Shown here: piece by piece, positions 43,165-52,180 of the stretch | Layout of the letters: every line of letters begins with the position of its first letter | Position numbering within the stretch: the stretch's first letter is position 1 | NCBI GenBank assembly: GCA_964481145.1 | Contig: CAYZTA010000015.1 | Coordinates: forward strand, 37,894-101,893 | Origin: Sandaracinus sp964481145 | GTDB lineage: Bacteria; Myxococcota_A; Polyangia; Polyangiales; Sandaracinaceae | Direction of reading: 5' to 3' | Length of the DNA stretch: 64,000 nucleotides | The notes under the pieces: model-generated | Databases searched by the model: none | Told to the model about the DNA's origin: nothing | The model's input: only the letters and a program-made list of their open reading frames with translations | Translations under genes and position numbers: made by a program

Positions 43165-43713
43165 ATGATGCGGCGCACCTTTGGCTTCGTAATCGCGGCA
43201 AGCCCGATGTGGGCCGCCTGCTCGGCGCAGAGTCAGGATCACGCTCCGCCTGTGCTTCCTGCGACCTGGCCAGGACCACGCACGGCGCGTTCCTACGTGA
43301 CGACACCGCCGCCTCCGATCAGCACTCGTCTGGTGCTCTCGGAGGACGAGTGGATGCGGCGCCTGACGCGTGAACAATACGAGGTGCTTCGCACCCAACG
43401 AACCGAGCCCGCGTTCTCGTGCCCGCTGTGGAGCGAACACCGTACTGGCACCTTCTACTGCGGTGGCTGCGGCACGCCGCTCTTTCACTCGCGTGACAAG
43501 TTCGACTCGGGCACGGGGTGGACCTCGTTTGTACGCCCGATCGAGAGCGGTCGCATCGCTGAGCAGCGCGACACCAGCCACGGCATGGTGCGCGTCGAGG
43601 TACGTTGCGCACGGTGTGACGGCCACCTCGGCCATGTCTTTGACGACGGTCCAGCACCGACCGGTCAGCGCTACTGCATCAACGGGCTCGCGCTCGACTT
43701 CCAGCCGGCGTAG
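43165..43713 (+). CDS. msrB: peptide methionine (R)-S-oxide reductase MsrB, exported
   Basis: The 182-residue protein has a signal peptide, probably of lipoprotein type (WAAC, Cys19), followed by an MsrB domain: zinc sites YCGGCG (C99, C102) and RCARCDGHLGHVFDDG (C148, C151), and the catalytic cysteine C171 in RYCING. MsrB reduces the R form of methionine sulfoxide in proteins. With an export signal it would repair envelope proteins and would need an outside source of electrons. C86 (AFSCPLW) may be a resolving cysteine. It stands alone. Confidence 0.92.
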   Translation: MMRRTFGFVIAASPMWAACSAQSQDHAPPVLPATWPGPRTARSYVTTPPPPISTRLVLSEDEWMRRLTREQYEVLRTQRTEPAFSCPLWSEHRTGTFYCGGCGTPLFHSRDKFDSGTGWTSFVRPIESGRIAEQRDTSHGMVRVEVRCARCDGHLGHVFDDGPAPTGQRYCINGLALDFQPA

Positions 43714-43933
43714 TGATGATCCCACGCGGAACGGAGGGTTTCCCGTCGCGTGCGTCAAACGCGCCACGGCAGAGCCTTCCTTGCACGGATGCGCCGCGAC
43801 GATGCGGTCGCGTGACGGACACCACGATGCGAGCAGCGAATGATATCGTCCGAATGCGGCTGGACCTGTGAGAGTCAGAACAAATCTTCTAACCAATCGC
43901 ATTGATCGAGACGCAATGTGATTTTAAATCGAC

Positions 43934-44566
43934 ATGCTTGACGATCCGAACGACCTCCTCGCGCGCATTCTGATTCGCGATCCACACGAGACACATCAAG
44001 CCATCGTGCATTGGGCAGGGCTTGCGCTCGAACGGGGAGACGACTCTCGTTCGTTGCGCGTGCTCGCCGGGTGTGACTCGCGCTCGGATTTTGACGATAT
44101 CGAAGAGCTCTTTCGAAGAGCGTGCGACGAACTCGGCATTGATGAGGTCGAGAAACACAACGTCATTCGCCGCTTCGCTGCTCGTTCGTGCCGTGCCATC
44201 GTCGATGGGACGATGCCCCCGCGCTCGGGTCTGTGCACTCTGCTCAAAATCAGAGATTGGATGTCTGGTCCGATTCCCGAGCTCGATTGCCTCGTGCCAC
44301 TCATGGACGAGCTTCAGATGCTCGAAAGTGCTCTCTCAGAAGTGCTCGACGACCCTGGAGGGCTGCATTTCGTCCCAGGACCGGATGACTGGGATCCTGA
44401 GGGCCTTCAGATCGATCGTCGAGACTCAGCTTTTGTTGTCTCATGGGTACACACCATAGACCTCAATGCTGCGTGGCTGGCCGCTTCGAAGGTTGGGCTT
44501 GGTCGCTTTGAACAAAAAGTCCGCGATACGGTGGCGAGCATTCGATTCCACGACAAGGGCCGATAA
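43934..44566 (+). CDS. hypothetical protein
   Basis: This is a 210-residue soluble, acidic protein. I do not recognise the family. It has a helical N-terminal half (DDIEELFRRACDELGIDEVE, then HNVIRRFAARS) and a C-terminal half with WVHTIDLNAAWLAASKVGLG. No signal peptide or membrane helix is visible. Its size and acidity, and its place in a zone of mobile remnants, would fit an immunity-type protein, but nothing in the sequence proves it. It ends about 45 bases before repeat R copy 2. Confidence 0.6.
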   Translation: MLDDPNDLLARILIRDPHETHQAIVHWAGLALERGDDSRSLRVLAGCDSRSDFDDIEELFRRACDELGIDEVEKHNVIRRFAARSCRAIVDGTMPPRSGLCTLLKIRDWMSGPIPELDCLVPLMDELQMLESALSEVLDDPGGLHFVPGPDDWDPEGLQIDRRDSAFVVSWVHTIDLNAAWLAASKVGLGRFEQKVRDTVASIRFHDKGR

Positions 44567-44610
44567 CCTATTCATGATTGCGACCGAATACTCAGGCCGC
44601 CTCGAACCTA

Positions 44611-44951
44611 CGCTGCGCGTCCAGGAAGCCGAAGGAGGCGATTTCCTATTCGAAATCCGTCGCGATGAGCGTACGCAGCCAGTTCATCATCGCGAAGTCG
44701 CTTCCGACGCCGAGCTCATCATCCTCGTGCATCCCGGAACACCCGAGCAGAGGATCATGAGACATCCTGGAGTCGGCTCGACCACGGTGCGGCTCTGAGC
44801 CCTCGAAAGCCAGGACTTCTCGTGTCGATCGCGAAAGCAATCTTGCTTCTGCGGAACCGAGCACGAGAGCGAACACACGGCCCGTCTCGACGTGGGCGGA
44901 GGAGCAAGCTGAGCCATCGACCATATGACTTTCGCTTGTGAATCGACATCA
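44611..44951. repeat. 341-base repeat R, copy 2
   Basis: This is a near-identical copy of 39343-39683: a few substitutions in 341 bases, equal length. The first 188 bases still encode the vWA gene B tail (VQEAEGGDFLFEIRRDER, then a stop at the same place), here joined to unrelated upstream codons, so the copy is a pseudogene fragment. The AbiE operon begins just past its right end. Confidence 0.92.
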
Positions 44952-44963
44952 AGAGTCTGACGT

Positions 44964-45581
44964 TCACGCGACGCCCGCCTTGGCGAGCAGTTCGTCGAGC
45001 TTCCGCGAGGTCAGGGTGCGGCTGCGCTCCGAGGGGATCTTCGCGAGCCAGCGCGCCAGCTCCTTGCGCTTGAAGCCGCGCGGCAGCTCCAGCTCCGGCA
45101 GATTCGTGAAGAGCCGCGAGCGCCCGCTCGACAGATACGCGAAGTCGAACAGCGACTTCTCGGCGGTCGCCACCTTCGCGCCGCGCTCGGTCTCCTCGAA
45201 GCCACCGAAGACCTCGGGGGCCACGTGGTGGATCGAGAACGCGCCGACCTTGGTCTTCATCTTCTGCGTCCGCGCGAGCGACACCACGTACACGACCTCA
45301 GGGATCTGCTCGATGAGCCCGTGCCGATGCAGCGCCGTTTGGAGCGACACGTAGGAGGGGAGCGGTGCGGTCAAGTACTCGGGCAGGCGCAGCGGATCGA
45401 GCGTTTCTTCGAGCCACCAGGTGCCGTGGCGCACGCTGCGAACGAGCCCCACCCTCGCGAGCCGCGTGAGGGTCTGGCTCGCCGCCGCCGTCGTGAGCCC
45501 GAGAGCAGCTGCCGCATCTGCCGTGTCGAGCGCTGGGACGCCGAGCCTCTTCAAGATGGCGAGGGCATCGGCGGGCGTCAT
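44964..45581 (-). CDS. AbiEi-type antitoxin (type IV TA)
   Basis: The 205-residue protein has the AbiEi layout: an N-terminal winged helix-turn-helix (DALAILKRLGVPALDTADAA, LTTAAASQTLTRLARVGLV, then HGTWWLEE) and a C-terminal domain with LPEYLTAPLPSYVSLQTALH and ATAEKSLFDFAYL. AbiEi antitoxins repress their operon and counteract AbiEii. It appears complete. The ATG at 45581 overlaps the stop of the toxin gene, as usual. Its toxin partner is missing its core, so the antitoxin may now act only as a regulator. Confidence 0.82.
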   Translation of the reverse strand: MTPADALAILKRLGVPALDTADAAAALGLTTAAASQTLTRLARVGLVRSVRHGTWWLEETLDPLRLPEYLTAPLPSYVSLQTALHRHGLIEQIPEVVYVVSLARTQKMKTKVGAFSIHHVAPEVFGGFEETERGAKVATAEKSLFDFAYLSSGRSRLFTNLPELELPRGFKRKELARWLAKIPSERSRTLTSRKLDELLAKAGVA

Positions 45582-45985
45582 CGGAGCACCTCGAGTCGAA
45601 CGACCACGTCCTCCTGCATGGCATCCCACACCGAGCGATCCGCGTAAATCTCGGCGTGGGTCGGCTCGAGGTACGCGACCACCTTGGAGACGTACTCGTC
45701 GAACGAAATCCCCATCGCGTGGTCGAACACGTCGCGCGCTTGTGGCTCGGTGCGCGCAGCGAGCGCATGGATCTTCTGCCGAATCACGAACGCCGTCGTG
45801 TAGTGCGAGACGAGCACCGGCGTGAGCCCATAGGGACGCAGCACCTCGCGATCGGCTGCCTCGAACTTCGTCCCCTCGATGTCGTCACGTCGCGAGAACT
45901 CGACCTTGTCCTCGCCCTTCGCGACGAGCGCGCGGAGGAAGACCAGGTGAAACAGCTCAGTGCTCTGGCGGATGCTGAGTGCCAA
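45578..45985 (-). pseudogene. AbiEii-type toxin, catalytic core deleted
   Basis: The 135-residue remainder joins the usual start of this AbiEii subgroup (TELFHLVFLRAL) directly to its second half (KVEFSRRDDIEGTKFEAADR, then HYTTAFVIRQKIHAL and ARDVFDHAM). The nucleotidyltransferase core with the KGGxxLRFxxG and RYSEDIDLD motifs is absent, apparently by an in-frame loss of roughly 100 residues. Without the two aspartates it cannot transfer nucleotides. The only start is a TTG at 45985, behind an in-frame stop. Confidence 0.75.
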
Positions 45986-46072
45986 GGCGGATCAAAACTG
46001 AATTTCAATCTATTACGCAAATATCTGTAATGATAACCCACGAAGAACTCGAGGAAGATGCCGGATTCACGG

Positions 46073-46192
46073 AGCACGTCGACGTCTCGGCGATCTTTAT
46101 CGCGCGCGCTGCGGCCGATACAGGCCGCAGCGATGAAGCGCTTCGACTGGAGCAGCGCTTGAGCGAAAGCGCCGAGCCGGAGATCGCGTTCC
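46073..46192 (+). pseudogene. shuffled fragment of vWA gene B (TPR part)
   Basis: About 35 bases match gene B at about 38873-38908 and run straight into about 65 bases that match 38996-39060, skipping some 88 bases. The peptide reads AAADTGRSDEALRLEQRLSE, against AAADAGRIDEALRLEQRLSE in gene B. It is a decayed piece, out of order relative to repeat R copy 2. The rest of the 45986-46322 gap shows nothing else. Confidence 0.7.
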
Positions 46193-46322
46193 GCTTCACG
46201 CCCATGCACTGAGGAGCCGCGCTCTGCATCGCGTGTCGTGTCGATGCGACACGCGATGCACGAGGGGCGTCATGGCACGTGCGAGGCCGAACGGGTCGCC
46301 CTGCGCGGTCTCGTTCGGGCCG

Positions 46323-47618
46323 TCAGAGCGAGCGGAGGTACTCGACCAAATCGGCTCTCTCGGTCTCGCTCAACTCGATCGCGAGCGCGGCCTCGTAGCG
46401 CGCGACCACGTCGGCCAAGGTCGCTGCGCTGCCGTCGTGGAAGTACGGCGGGCGATGCGCCAGACCGCGCAGCGGCGTCGTCCGGTACATGCCCGTCTTG
46501 CTGCGGCGGGCTTCGTTCGGATCGGCACCGACCTCACTCGCGGCGTGGAGCATCGGCGCATCGGAGAGCGTCGCGCCCGAGTGACACGACACGCAGCGGG
46601 CCTCGCCTTCGAAGATGGCGCGACCGCGCGTGACCGCGGCCGCGTCGACCGTCGGAGGCGCGGGCGCCGTGAGCGAGTATTGGTAGTCGCGGAGCGCGGG
46701 CAGCTTGGCGGTCACGAGGTCGGGCGTGTGCGTGATGTCGATGCCGATCTCGGGATCCACGAAGTTCCCGTGCGCGCCCATCTGCGTCACCGCGACGTAC
46801 GCGTTCCAGTACGAGATGTCGCCATCCCCGGTGTACGTCGCGAGCGCGACGTCACGGAGCCCGTACGCCGGCGGGATCAGCGTCGGATGGCTCTCGCCGT
46901 CTTGGTTGAACCGCGCGTCGTACCGCCCCGGGCCCCACGAGCGCAAGATCGCGCGCGCGGCATCGGGCTCGGCGCCGAGGCGCGCGGCGAGCGCCGGCAA
47001 ACCGGGGGTCAGCGCGATGATCGCGCCGGTGTCGAGATCACGGTTCGGCCATCCGTCGAGACGGCGTCCCACGCCCGGCATCACCGAATCGTCGACGTCG
47101 GAGTGGCAGAGTGCGCATGCGACGCCGATCGAAGCGACGTGACCGTCCTCGATCGTCGCGCGCACACCCACGACGGCGTTCAGCGAGAGCAGCGCGATCG
47201 TGGTCGCGGGATCGTCGAGGTCCGCCGCCGCGAGCACCTCGGGAGGGACGGCTTCGGAGTCGACCTTCAGTCCGACGCCGAGGGCCGCGCGCGGAGAGAG
47301 CGTCTCGACGAGCTCGTTCAGACGCAGCAAGTCGGTCCATTGCTGTTCGTCACCGAACGTGTCGTGACGGAAGATGCAGCGACCGTCGTCGATTGCGCAC
47401 GGGCTGGGATCCATCCCACCGTCTGCGATCGAACCGTCCGCGCCGCTGTCGCGCCCTGCGTCTGCGCCGGTGTTGCCTCCTGCGTCGACATCCGTCGAGG
47501 CATCGATCCTCACGACTTGCGCATCGGGTTGTCCCGAGTCGCGCTGTGTCATTGCGTCTCCGCCACACGCCGTGCACCCGAGGGCGCACGCGATCCACCA
47601 GATGCAATTCTTGCTCAT
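46323..47618 (-). CDS. di-haem cytochrome c peroxidase-like lipoprotein
   Basis: The 431-residue lipoprotein (lipobox CTAC, Cys18) has an Asp/Gly-rich linker and then two haem-c sites, CALCH at 168-172 and CVSCH at 342-346. The second is followed by TTPLRGLAHRPPYFHDGSAA, a segment shared by cytochrome c peroxidases and MauG-like enzymes. Those proteins reduce peroxide or oxidise substrates in the periplasm. The first half is diverged, so the exact reaction is open. The gene stands alone on this strand; the 365 bases before it (47619-47983) contain nothing I recognise. Confidence 0.82.
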   Translation of the reverse strand: MSKNCIWWIACALGCTACGGDAMTQRDSGQPDAQVVRIDASTDVDAGGNTGADAGRDSGADGSIADGGMDPSPCAIDDGRCIFRHDTFGDEQQWTDLLRLNELVETLSPRAALGVGLKVDSEAVPPEVLAAADLDDPATTIALLSLNAVVGVRATIEDGHVASIGVACALCHSDVDDSVMPGVGRRLDGWPNRDLDTGAIIALTPGLPALAARLGAEPDAARAILRSWGPGRYDARFNQDGESHPTLIPPAYGLRDVALATYTGDGDISYWNAYVAVTQMGAHGNFVDPEIGIDITHTPDLVTAKLPALRDYQYSLTAPAPPTVDAAAVTRGRAIFEGEARCVSCHSGATLSDAPMLHAASEVGADPNEARRSKTGMYRTTPLRGLAHRPPYFHDGSAATLADVVARYEAALAIELSETERADLVEYLRSL

Positions 47619-47983
47619 GCATCCAATGAGACTTCGGTGGCGCAGGCCGTTACACGAAATCGACGCGTCGAACGAGATGCTCTCGTGACGTCGAAGTGGA
47701 CGTTGTGGCGCACGATCGGGGGCCCACGCCGTTCGCGTGTTCGATCGGGTCGCGCATGGGGATCATCGATCCAGGGGCCCCGAACAACAAGCGCTACTAC
47801 GCCTCGTTCGCGCCTACGGTGTCGTGAACGTGTACGACAGCACCGGGACGCGCGTCGAGTCGTACTCGGGCAATGGATCAGGGATTCCGAATCGACTGGT
47901 TCGAATCGCGCTGAGGCAGAGCCTCGGGCCCGGAACGAGTACTTTTTCGTCAACGCCACACGAGCCGTACCGATAATGCGACC

Positions 47984-48385
47984 ATGACTGCATGGAATGA
48001 GCCCAAACGAATCCTTCCACTCTTCACCGTGACCTGCGGAAAGCGTTGGGAAGATTTGGAGCCGGATTCCGAACAGGCCGGCCGTCGACACTGCTCGGAT
48101 TGCTCGCGCTTCGTTTATCGAGCCGACTCCGAAGATGCATTCGAGACGCTTCGCTCGGAAGGGCATTGTGTGAACGTGCCGATGGAGATAGGTCCTCCCG
48201 AGATGACCGGCGCTGCGCCTAAAGAAAAGCTGTTTCCGGAACAGAGCGCCGTCCAAACCACACCGAACGTGCAAATAAGCCGGAACAAGAACAATTGGTT
48301 CGTTGGTCTCAGCGTTTTCGGATGGTTCGGAGTGGTTTTATACGCTCTGATTCGCGCAGTGATGTACTTGCTTTTCGGTTGGTGA
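47984..48385 (+). CDS. small cysteine-rich membrane protein
   Basis: The 133-residue protein has an N-terminal domain with four cysteines: FTVTCGKRWEDLEP, HCSDCSRFVYRA and EGHCVNVPME. This looks like a small zinc- or redox-binding unit. A linker follows, and one or two membrane helices at the C-terminus (WFVGLSVFGWFGVVLYALI). The family is unknown to me. It converges on the metallopeptidase effector gene 49 bases away. A membrane-tethered partner or immunity role is possible but only by position. Confidence 0.6.
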   Translation: MTAWNEPKRILPLFTVTCGKRWEDLEPDSEQAGRRHCSDCSRFVYRADSEDAFETLRSEGHCVNVPMEIGPPEMTGAAPKEKLFPEQSAVQTTPNVQISRNKNNWFVGLSVFGWFGVVLYALIRAVMYLLFGW

Positions 48386-48433
48386 CCTGACCTGCGTACG
48401 AGTCCCGTGGGCCTCGGCACGCTCCAGCGAGCC

Positions 48434-49984
48434 CTACGGCAACGCTCCTCCGTACTCGGTCCGTTGACGGGCGAAGGCTCCACGCCGTTCGCGTCGGTAG
48501 CCATTCTCGGTCCACACGGCGCTCCACTCTTCGCCGTTCGTCCATCGCTTTCCCCATTCGGGCCCTTGGGGCTCGTAAGGAACCCACTGCCCGTTGGACG
48601 GCGGGATGTCTCTGAGATGCATACGACCTTCACCATTCATAGAGTTCGCCGCGTGATGCAGCTCGTGCAGCAATACCTCGTCGGAAGCGGTCTGCGCCGG
48701 CGCCGGAGTAGCACTGAGGTCGCTCCAGTTGCCTTGTGCGTCCTGCACCTGATGGACCTCGTCGGGTCCCCCATGATTGCTCCAACGCTCAGGCGAGTGC
48801 GCGACCGTCACATCGGTTCCTGGACCACGCGTTCCGCGCGTGTCGAAGCTTCCATCCAGGTGATTGGCGGGCGTCGCTGATGCGTTGTGTTCACCGATCC
48901 GCCGAATGCGCACCCAGTTGGGCAAGATGTCATACACTTTATGCGCCATGGCTTCGATCGTCACCTTGCGGCCGGAACGCTCGATCCGCCGAAGAACCTG
49001 ACGCCCACTCCGTGTGCTCGCGATCGCGATGAGGTCTTGCTTGATGATCGCTACGTACGCGGCATCGCCAGCAATATGGACGCTGCCGCGCGCAAGAAGC
49101 CTTTCGACCCGCGCCTGCGCCGTGAATCGCATGTATGCGCGACCTCCGACCGAGAAGACGAGTCGAAGCGCACCGGCAATCGCCATGCTCGTCAGTGAAG
49201 GCAGCGGAAATCCTCCGATGCTGACCGTTGGGAGTCCCATTGGAATGACTCCCATCATGGGGCCGAGTGGAGGATCCGTCGGGCCTCGCGATGAGAACAT
49301 GCAGTGTCTCGTGACGTCGGTCAGAACGCGCGCCGCGCGCATTCCCTCGATCCATACGGAGGACGAGCCGAGCATGATTTCGAACATCGGAAAATAGCCG
49401 CCGCACCAGAGAGCAAGGCCCATGTCACCGCACCGCGCTGCGGGCTGGCCGCAAATCAGCACCGTGGAAGCGCCCGAGAGGTACGGAATCGGAATGACTG
49501 GGCCCACGCTCGGAAGCGCCAAGGGTACGGGGTTCGGCGGGACCAAGTTGGGTGGATGCATGTGTGCGTGAGGAAGCCCGATGGAGATGGCACCCGCAGT
49601 GAGCGCCGGAAGTCCAGGCGGCTTCACTGGGATCATGGCATTGAGCGCACCCGTGAGTGTCTGTTCGAGCTCGGTGAGCGCGCCGATGGCACCGCCCGCG
49701 AGTTGCAAGGCGCGAACGCTCTCGCTGGCCGCCATCGCAGCGGGTCCGAAGGCAATGCCCGCGGCAACTTCTGTTGCGGTGCGCGCAAGCGTCGATGTCT
49801 CGTCGTCCTCGGCGCGCGTATTTCGCTCCAGAGTACGGCCAAGGAGAGCGCCGACGCGTCCCGCTGTCACTTCGGGAGTGCGACGCACGGGAGCAACTCG
49901 AAGATTGCCCATTCCAAGCTCGCCCAATCGACTGCTGTGCATACGTTGAAGAAACTCGCCGATTCTTTCGAGACTCGAGCCCAT
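48434..49984 (-). CDS. PAAR-like protein fused to HELHH zinc metallopeptidase (candidate T6SS effector)
   Basis: The 516-residue protein has a PAAR-like/DUF4150-type region at about 120-250. It shows PHAHMHPPNLVPPNPV, STVLICGQPAARCGDM and GSSSVWIEGMRAAR. Its C-terminal domain carries LLHELHHAANSMNGEG, with the zinc-binding HELHH at 440-444 as in NleD-like M91 peptidases. PAAR proteins tip the type VI secretion spike and deliver the attached toxin, so a secreted protease is the likely role. Hydrophobic helices lie between about 60 and 115. A TPR gene overlaps its start (TGATG) after a GGAGGAG site. No other T6SS gene is in the window. Confidence 0.75.
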   Translation of the reverse strand: MGSSLERIGEFLQRMHSSRLGELGMGNLRVAPVRRTPEVTAGRVGALLGRTLERNTRAEDDETSTLARTATEVAAGIAFGPAAMAASESVRALQLAGGAIGALTELEQTLTGALNAMIPVKPPGLPALTAGAISIGLPHAHMHPPNLVPPNPVPLALPSVGPVIPIPYLSGASTVLICGQPAARCGDMGLALWCGGYFPMFEIMLGSSSVWIEGMRAARVLTDVTRHCMFSSRGPTDPPLGPMMGVIPMGLPTVSIGGFPLPSLTSMAIAGALRLVFSVGGRAYMRFTAQARVERLLARGSVHIAGDAAYVAIIKQDLIAIASTRSGRQVLRRIERSGRKVTIEAMAHKVYDILPNWVRIRRIGEHNASATPANHLDGSFDTRGTRGPGTDVTVAHSPERWSNHGGPDEVHQVQDAQGNWSDLSATPAPAQTASDEVLLHELHHAANSMNGEGRMHLRDIPPSNGQWVPYEPQGPEWGKRWTNGEEWSAVWTENGYRRERRGAFARQRTEYGGALP

Positions 49985-51669
49985 CACGCTCCTCCTTCGT
50001 GCCCCGGGCATGCCATGAGGGGACCCGAGTAGCCGCACTCGGCGGCGCGACGGGCGGCTCGTGCGGCGCGCTCCACGAGGCCAACGCGTGTCAAGAGTCT
50101 GGCCAGGCGAGCGTGGGCTTCGCCGCGCTGAGGCGCGAGGAACTCGTCGATTCCAGGCACCGACGTGGTCGCGACGCGATCGAGTATCGAAGCTCCTTCG
50201 GATTCCTTTCCGTTGAGGATCTGCGCCTCAGCAAGCCACGTCGACGCATGCATCGCGCCCGGTTCGTCACCCGCTTCGTCGGCGAGTTCCGTCGCTGTGG
50301 TGTAACAACGCAGCGCGTGTTCCCGTAGACCAAACCGAAAATAGACGTGGCCGATCGCCGATAGCGCGCGCCCCGCGATCATGGGTTGATCGATGTCGAG
50401 CGCCGCCTCGGCACAGCACGTCCACGCACGTATCGCATCCTCGGTTCGTCCCTCGCGTCCGAGCACGGATCCAAGCACGTAAAGAGTCGGCACGGCGAGA
50501 TCGGTACGCTGATGCTCGACGGCAAGCGACAAAGCCGATTCTGCCTGCTCGAACGCTTCTGAGAAGTGGCCCTGACCGGATGCAAAGGAAGCCAGTGCGG
50601 TCTTGTAGTTGACGCGCGTAGCAAGATCGAGATCCGTACGGACAAGACACGCGCGGAGCCCCTCTTCGATGCGAGCCGCGTCGATGCGGAACGGACGATG
50701 TGCCTTGATCACCGCCGAAGGAGGAGTCGTGAGTGCTTCGTCGATCACGACCACACGAGCCCGCGGATGGAGGACTGATTCCGCGAGGCGTCTCATGAGC
50801 GCTTCTGAATCACTTCGTGATTCTCTTGTGTTCATGGCGAGCACGAGAACGATCGGTTTCGATGTGGCGCCTTTGTCGAGTACGACCCCGAGCTCGCGGA
50901 TGGGATCGCCTGACGTCCGTTCGTGTGCATCGAGTGAGTGGAGTGCTCGGATCACGGCTTGGTCCAAATCGCATTTGCCGCAATCGAGCGTGATGATCTC
51001 GCTCTCGAGTGTAGCGGCTCGGAGCTCGGTCTCGATCCAATGAGCGCCACGAGCAGGAGGCGCCGGGTACACGAGCACGTTGGAGCCGGAGGGACGAAGA
51101 AAACGGCGGAGATGTTCGCGCGCTGCGTTCAGCGAACTGGTATCGAGCCGTTCGTACGTTTTTTGTGAGAGCGTGACCGGCAAGCTGAGCTGTGCGTGCT
51201 GGTCACGAACGAGGAGCCAGCGGATGGCCGTCGTGGAAGCCCCGACGGCGACTTCGAGTAGGCTCGCATCGAATGTGCCCGCGGGACGAGCACCCACGAC
51301 GACGCGGTCGACGTAGGGCGCGACCCATCGTGCGAGCTCGTTCAAAGCGCGCACCGCGCCATCGACGGTGGTGTGCATCAACGTTGGCTCGGGCGCTCCG
51401 AAATCGAGCTCGTCACGTTCAGCGATTCTCTTGAATGCCTGAACGATCTCACGAATGCTCTGTTCGACGCTGGTGATGAACGCGGCGCGAGACGAAATGT
51501 CGATCCCGAGATACGCAGCGTCACCTCCATCTTGTGCCGCCCATTGCGCCACGATGCGGCTGACCATCTCGAGGTTTTCAGAAGGCGCCGTCACATCGAC
51601 GATCGCAGCGTCATGTAGCGATCGTTCGAGTTCACGGGTAAAGCCAAGGACGTAATCGGTGAGCGGCAT
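49984..51669 (-). CDS. TPR protein linked to the PAAR effector
   Basis: The 561-residue cytoplasmic protein has an N-terminal 330 residues I cannot assign and a C-terminal TPR array (about 340-550), for example AFEQAESALSLAVEHQRTDL and AGRALSAIGHVYFRFGLREH. Its stop overlaps the effector start (TGATG), so the two are made together. By position it may be a chaperone or adaptor that loads the effector on the spike, or a regulator. I see no nucleotide-binding P-loop. The start at 51669 lacks a clear ribosome site. Confidence 0.72.
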   Translation of the reverse strand: MPLTDYVLGFTRELERSLHDAAIVDVTAPSENLEMVSRIVAQWAAQDGGDAAYLGIDISSRAAFITSVEQSIREIVQAFKRIAERDELDFGAPEPTLMHTTVDGAVRALNELARWVAPYVDRVVVGARPAGTFDASLLEVAVGASTTAIRWLLVRDQHAQLSLPVTLSQKTYERLDTSSLNAAREHLRRFLRPSGSNVLVYPAPPARGAHWIETELRAATLESEIITLDCGKCDLDQAVIRALHSLDAHERTSGDPIRELGVVLDKGATSKPIVLVLAMNTRESRSDSEALMRRLAESVLHPRARVVVIDEALTTPPSAVIKAHRPFRIDAARIEEGLRACLVRTDLDLATRVNYKTALASFASGQGHFSEAFEQAESALSLAVEHQRTDLAVPTLYVLGSVLGREGRTEDAIRAWTCCAEAALDIDQPMIAGRALSAIGHVYFRFGLREHALRCYTTATELADEAGDEPGAMHASTWLAEAQILNGKESEGASILDRVATTSVPGIDEFLAPQRGEAHARLARLLTRVGLVERAARAARRAAECGYSGPLMACPGHEGGA

Positions 51670-52092
51670 GTCGCGTGTATCGAACGAATCGCGCGAGTGT
51701 TGTGTCGCAATTCGCAGAGCTTCGATTGAGGGCCTGACGGACGTGTCAGTGTGTGCACACGAGACTCAGCACAACGCCACGGCCGCCCTTCTCGTCCCCG
51801 ACAAGCCTCATCTGAATGACATCCGGAGCAAGCGAGCCCAACGCGGTCATGGGGATATGGCTTGTTGAGTATTCTTTGCGGTGACTGGCCTCTCTGTGTG
51901 CCGCGTGAGAAGAGCTCTCCGATTCCGTGATCGGCTCGCGCCTGAACGATCTTTCCGGTGCTTTTTATGTTTGAACCATTCTCGACGATGCTGTCGTGGC
52001 ATCAATTGACGAAGGGCGGATAGGTCTTCCGACTTGGAAGCCAGTGGCTGAAGCCGGCGCGACAGTCGCTTGGCTTCCGATCGAGACCCCAG

Positions 52093-52141
52093 CATGCCCG
52101 CAGCGCTCACGACACAGATGCACGAGAGTGAAGCTTGGAAG
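52093..52141 (-). pseudogene. short IS91 transposase fragment, inverted
   Basis: On the minus strand the peptide LVHLCRERCGHA matches LVHLCCERRGHA of the remnant at 41322-41550, and the DNA matches over about 35 bases. It keeps the cysteine pair lost in that copy. The piece is very short. Confidence 0.5.
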
Positions 52142-52180
52142 TCTGCCTCGCTCTTCGGCACGAACCTCGGCTCTTCGCGC

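Noticed and set aside
46233..47987. A 584-codon open frame on the plus strand
   Set aside because: It runs antisense to the di-haem cytochrome gene, has low-complexity Arg-rich translation and no recognisable domain; the minus frame has haem motifs and a lipobox.
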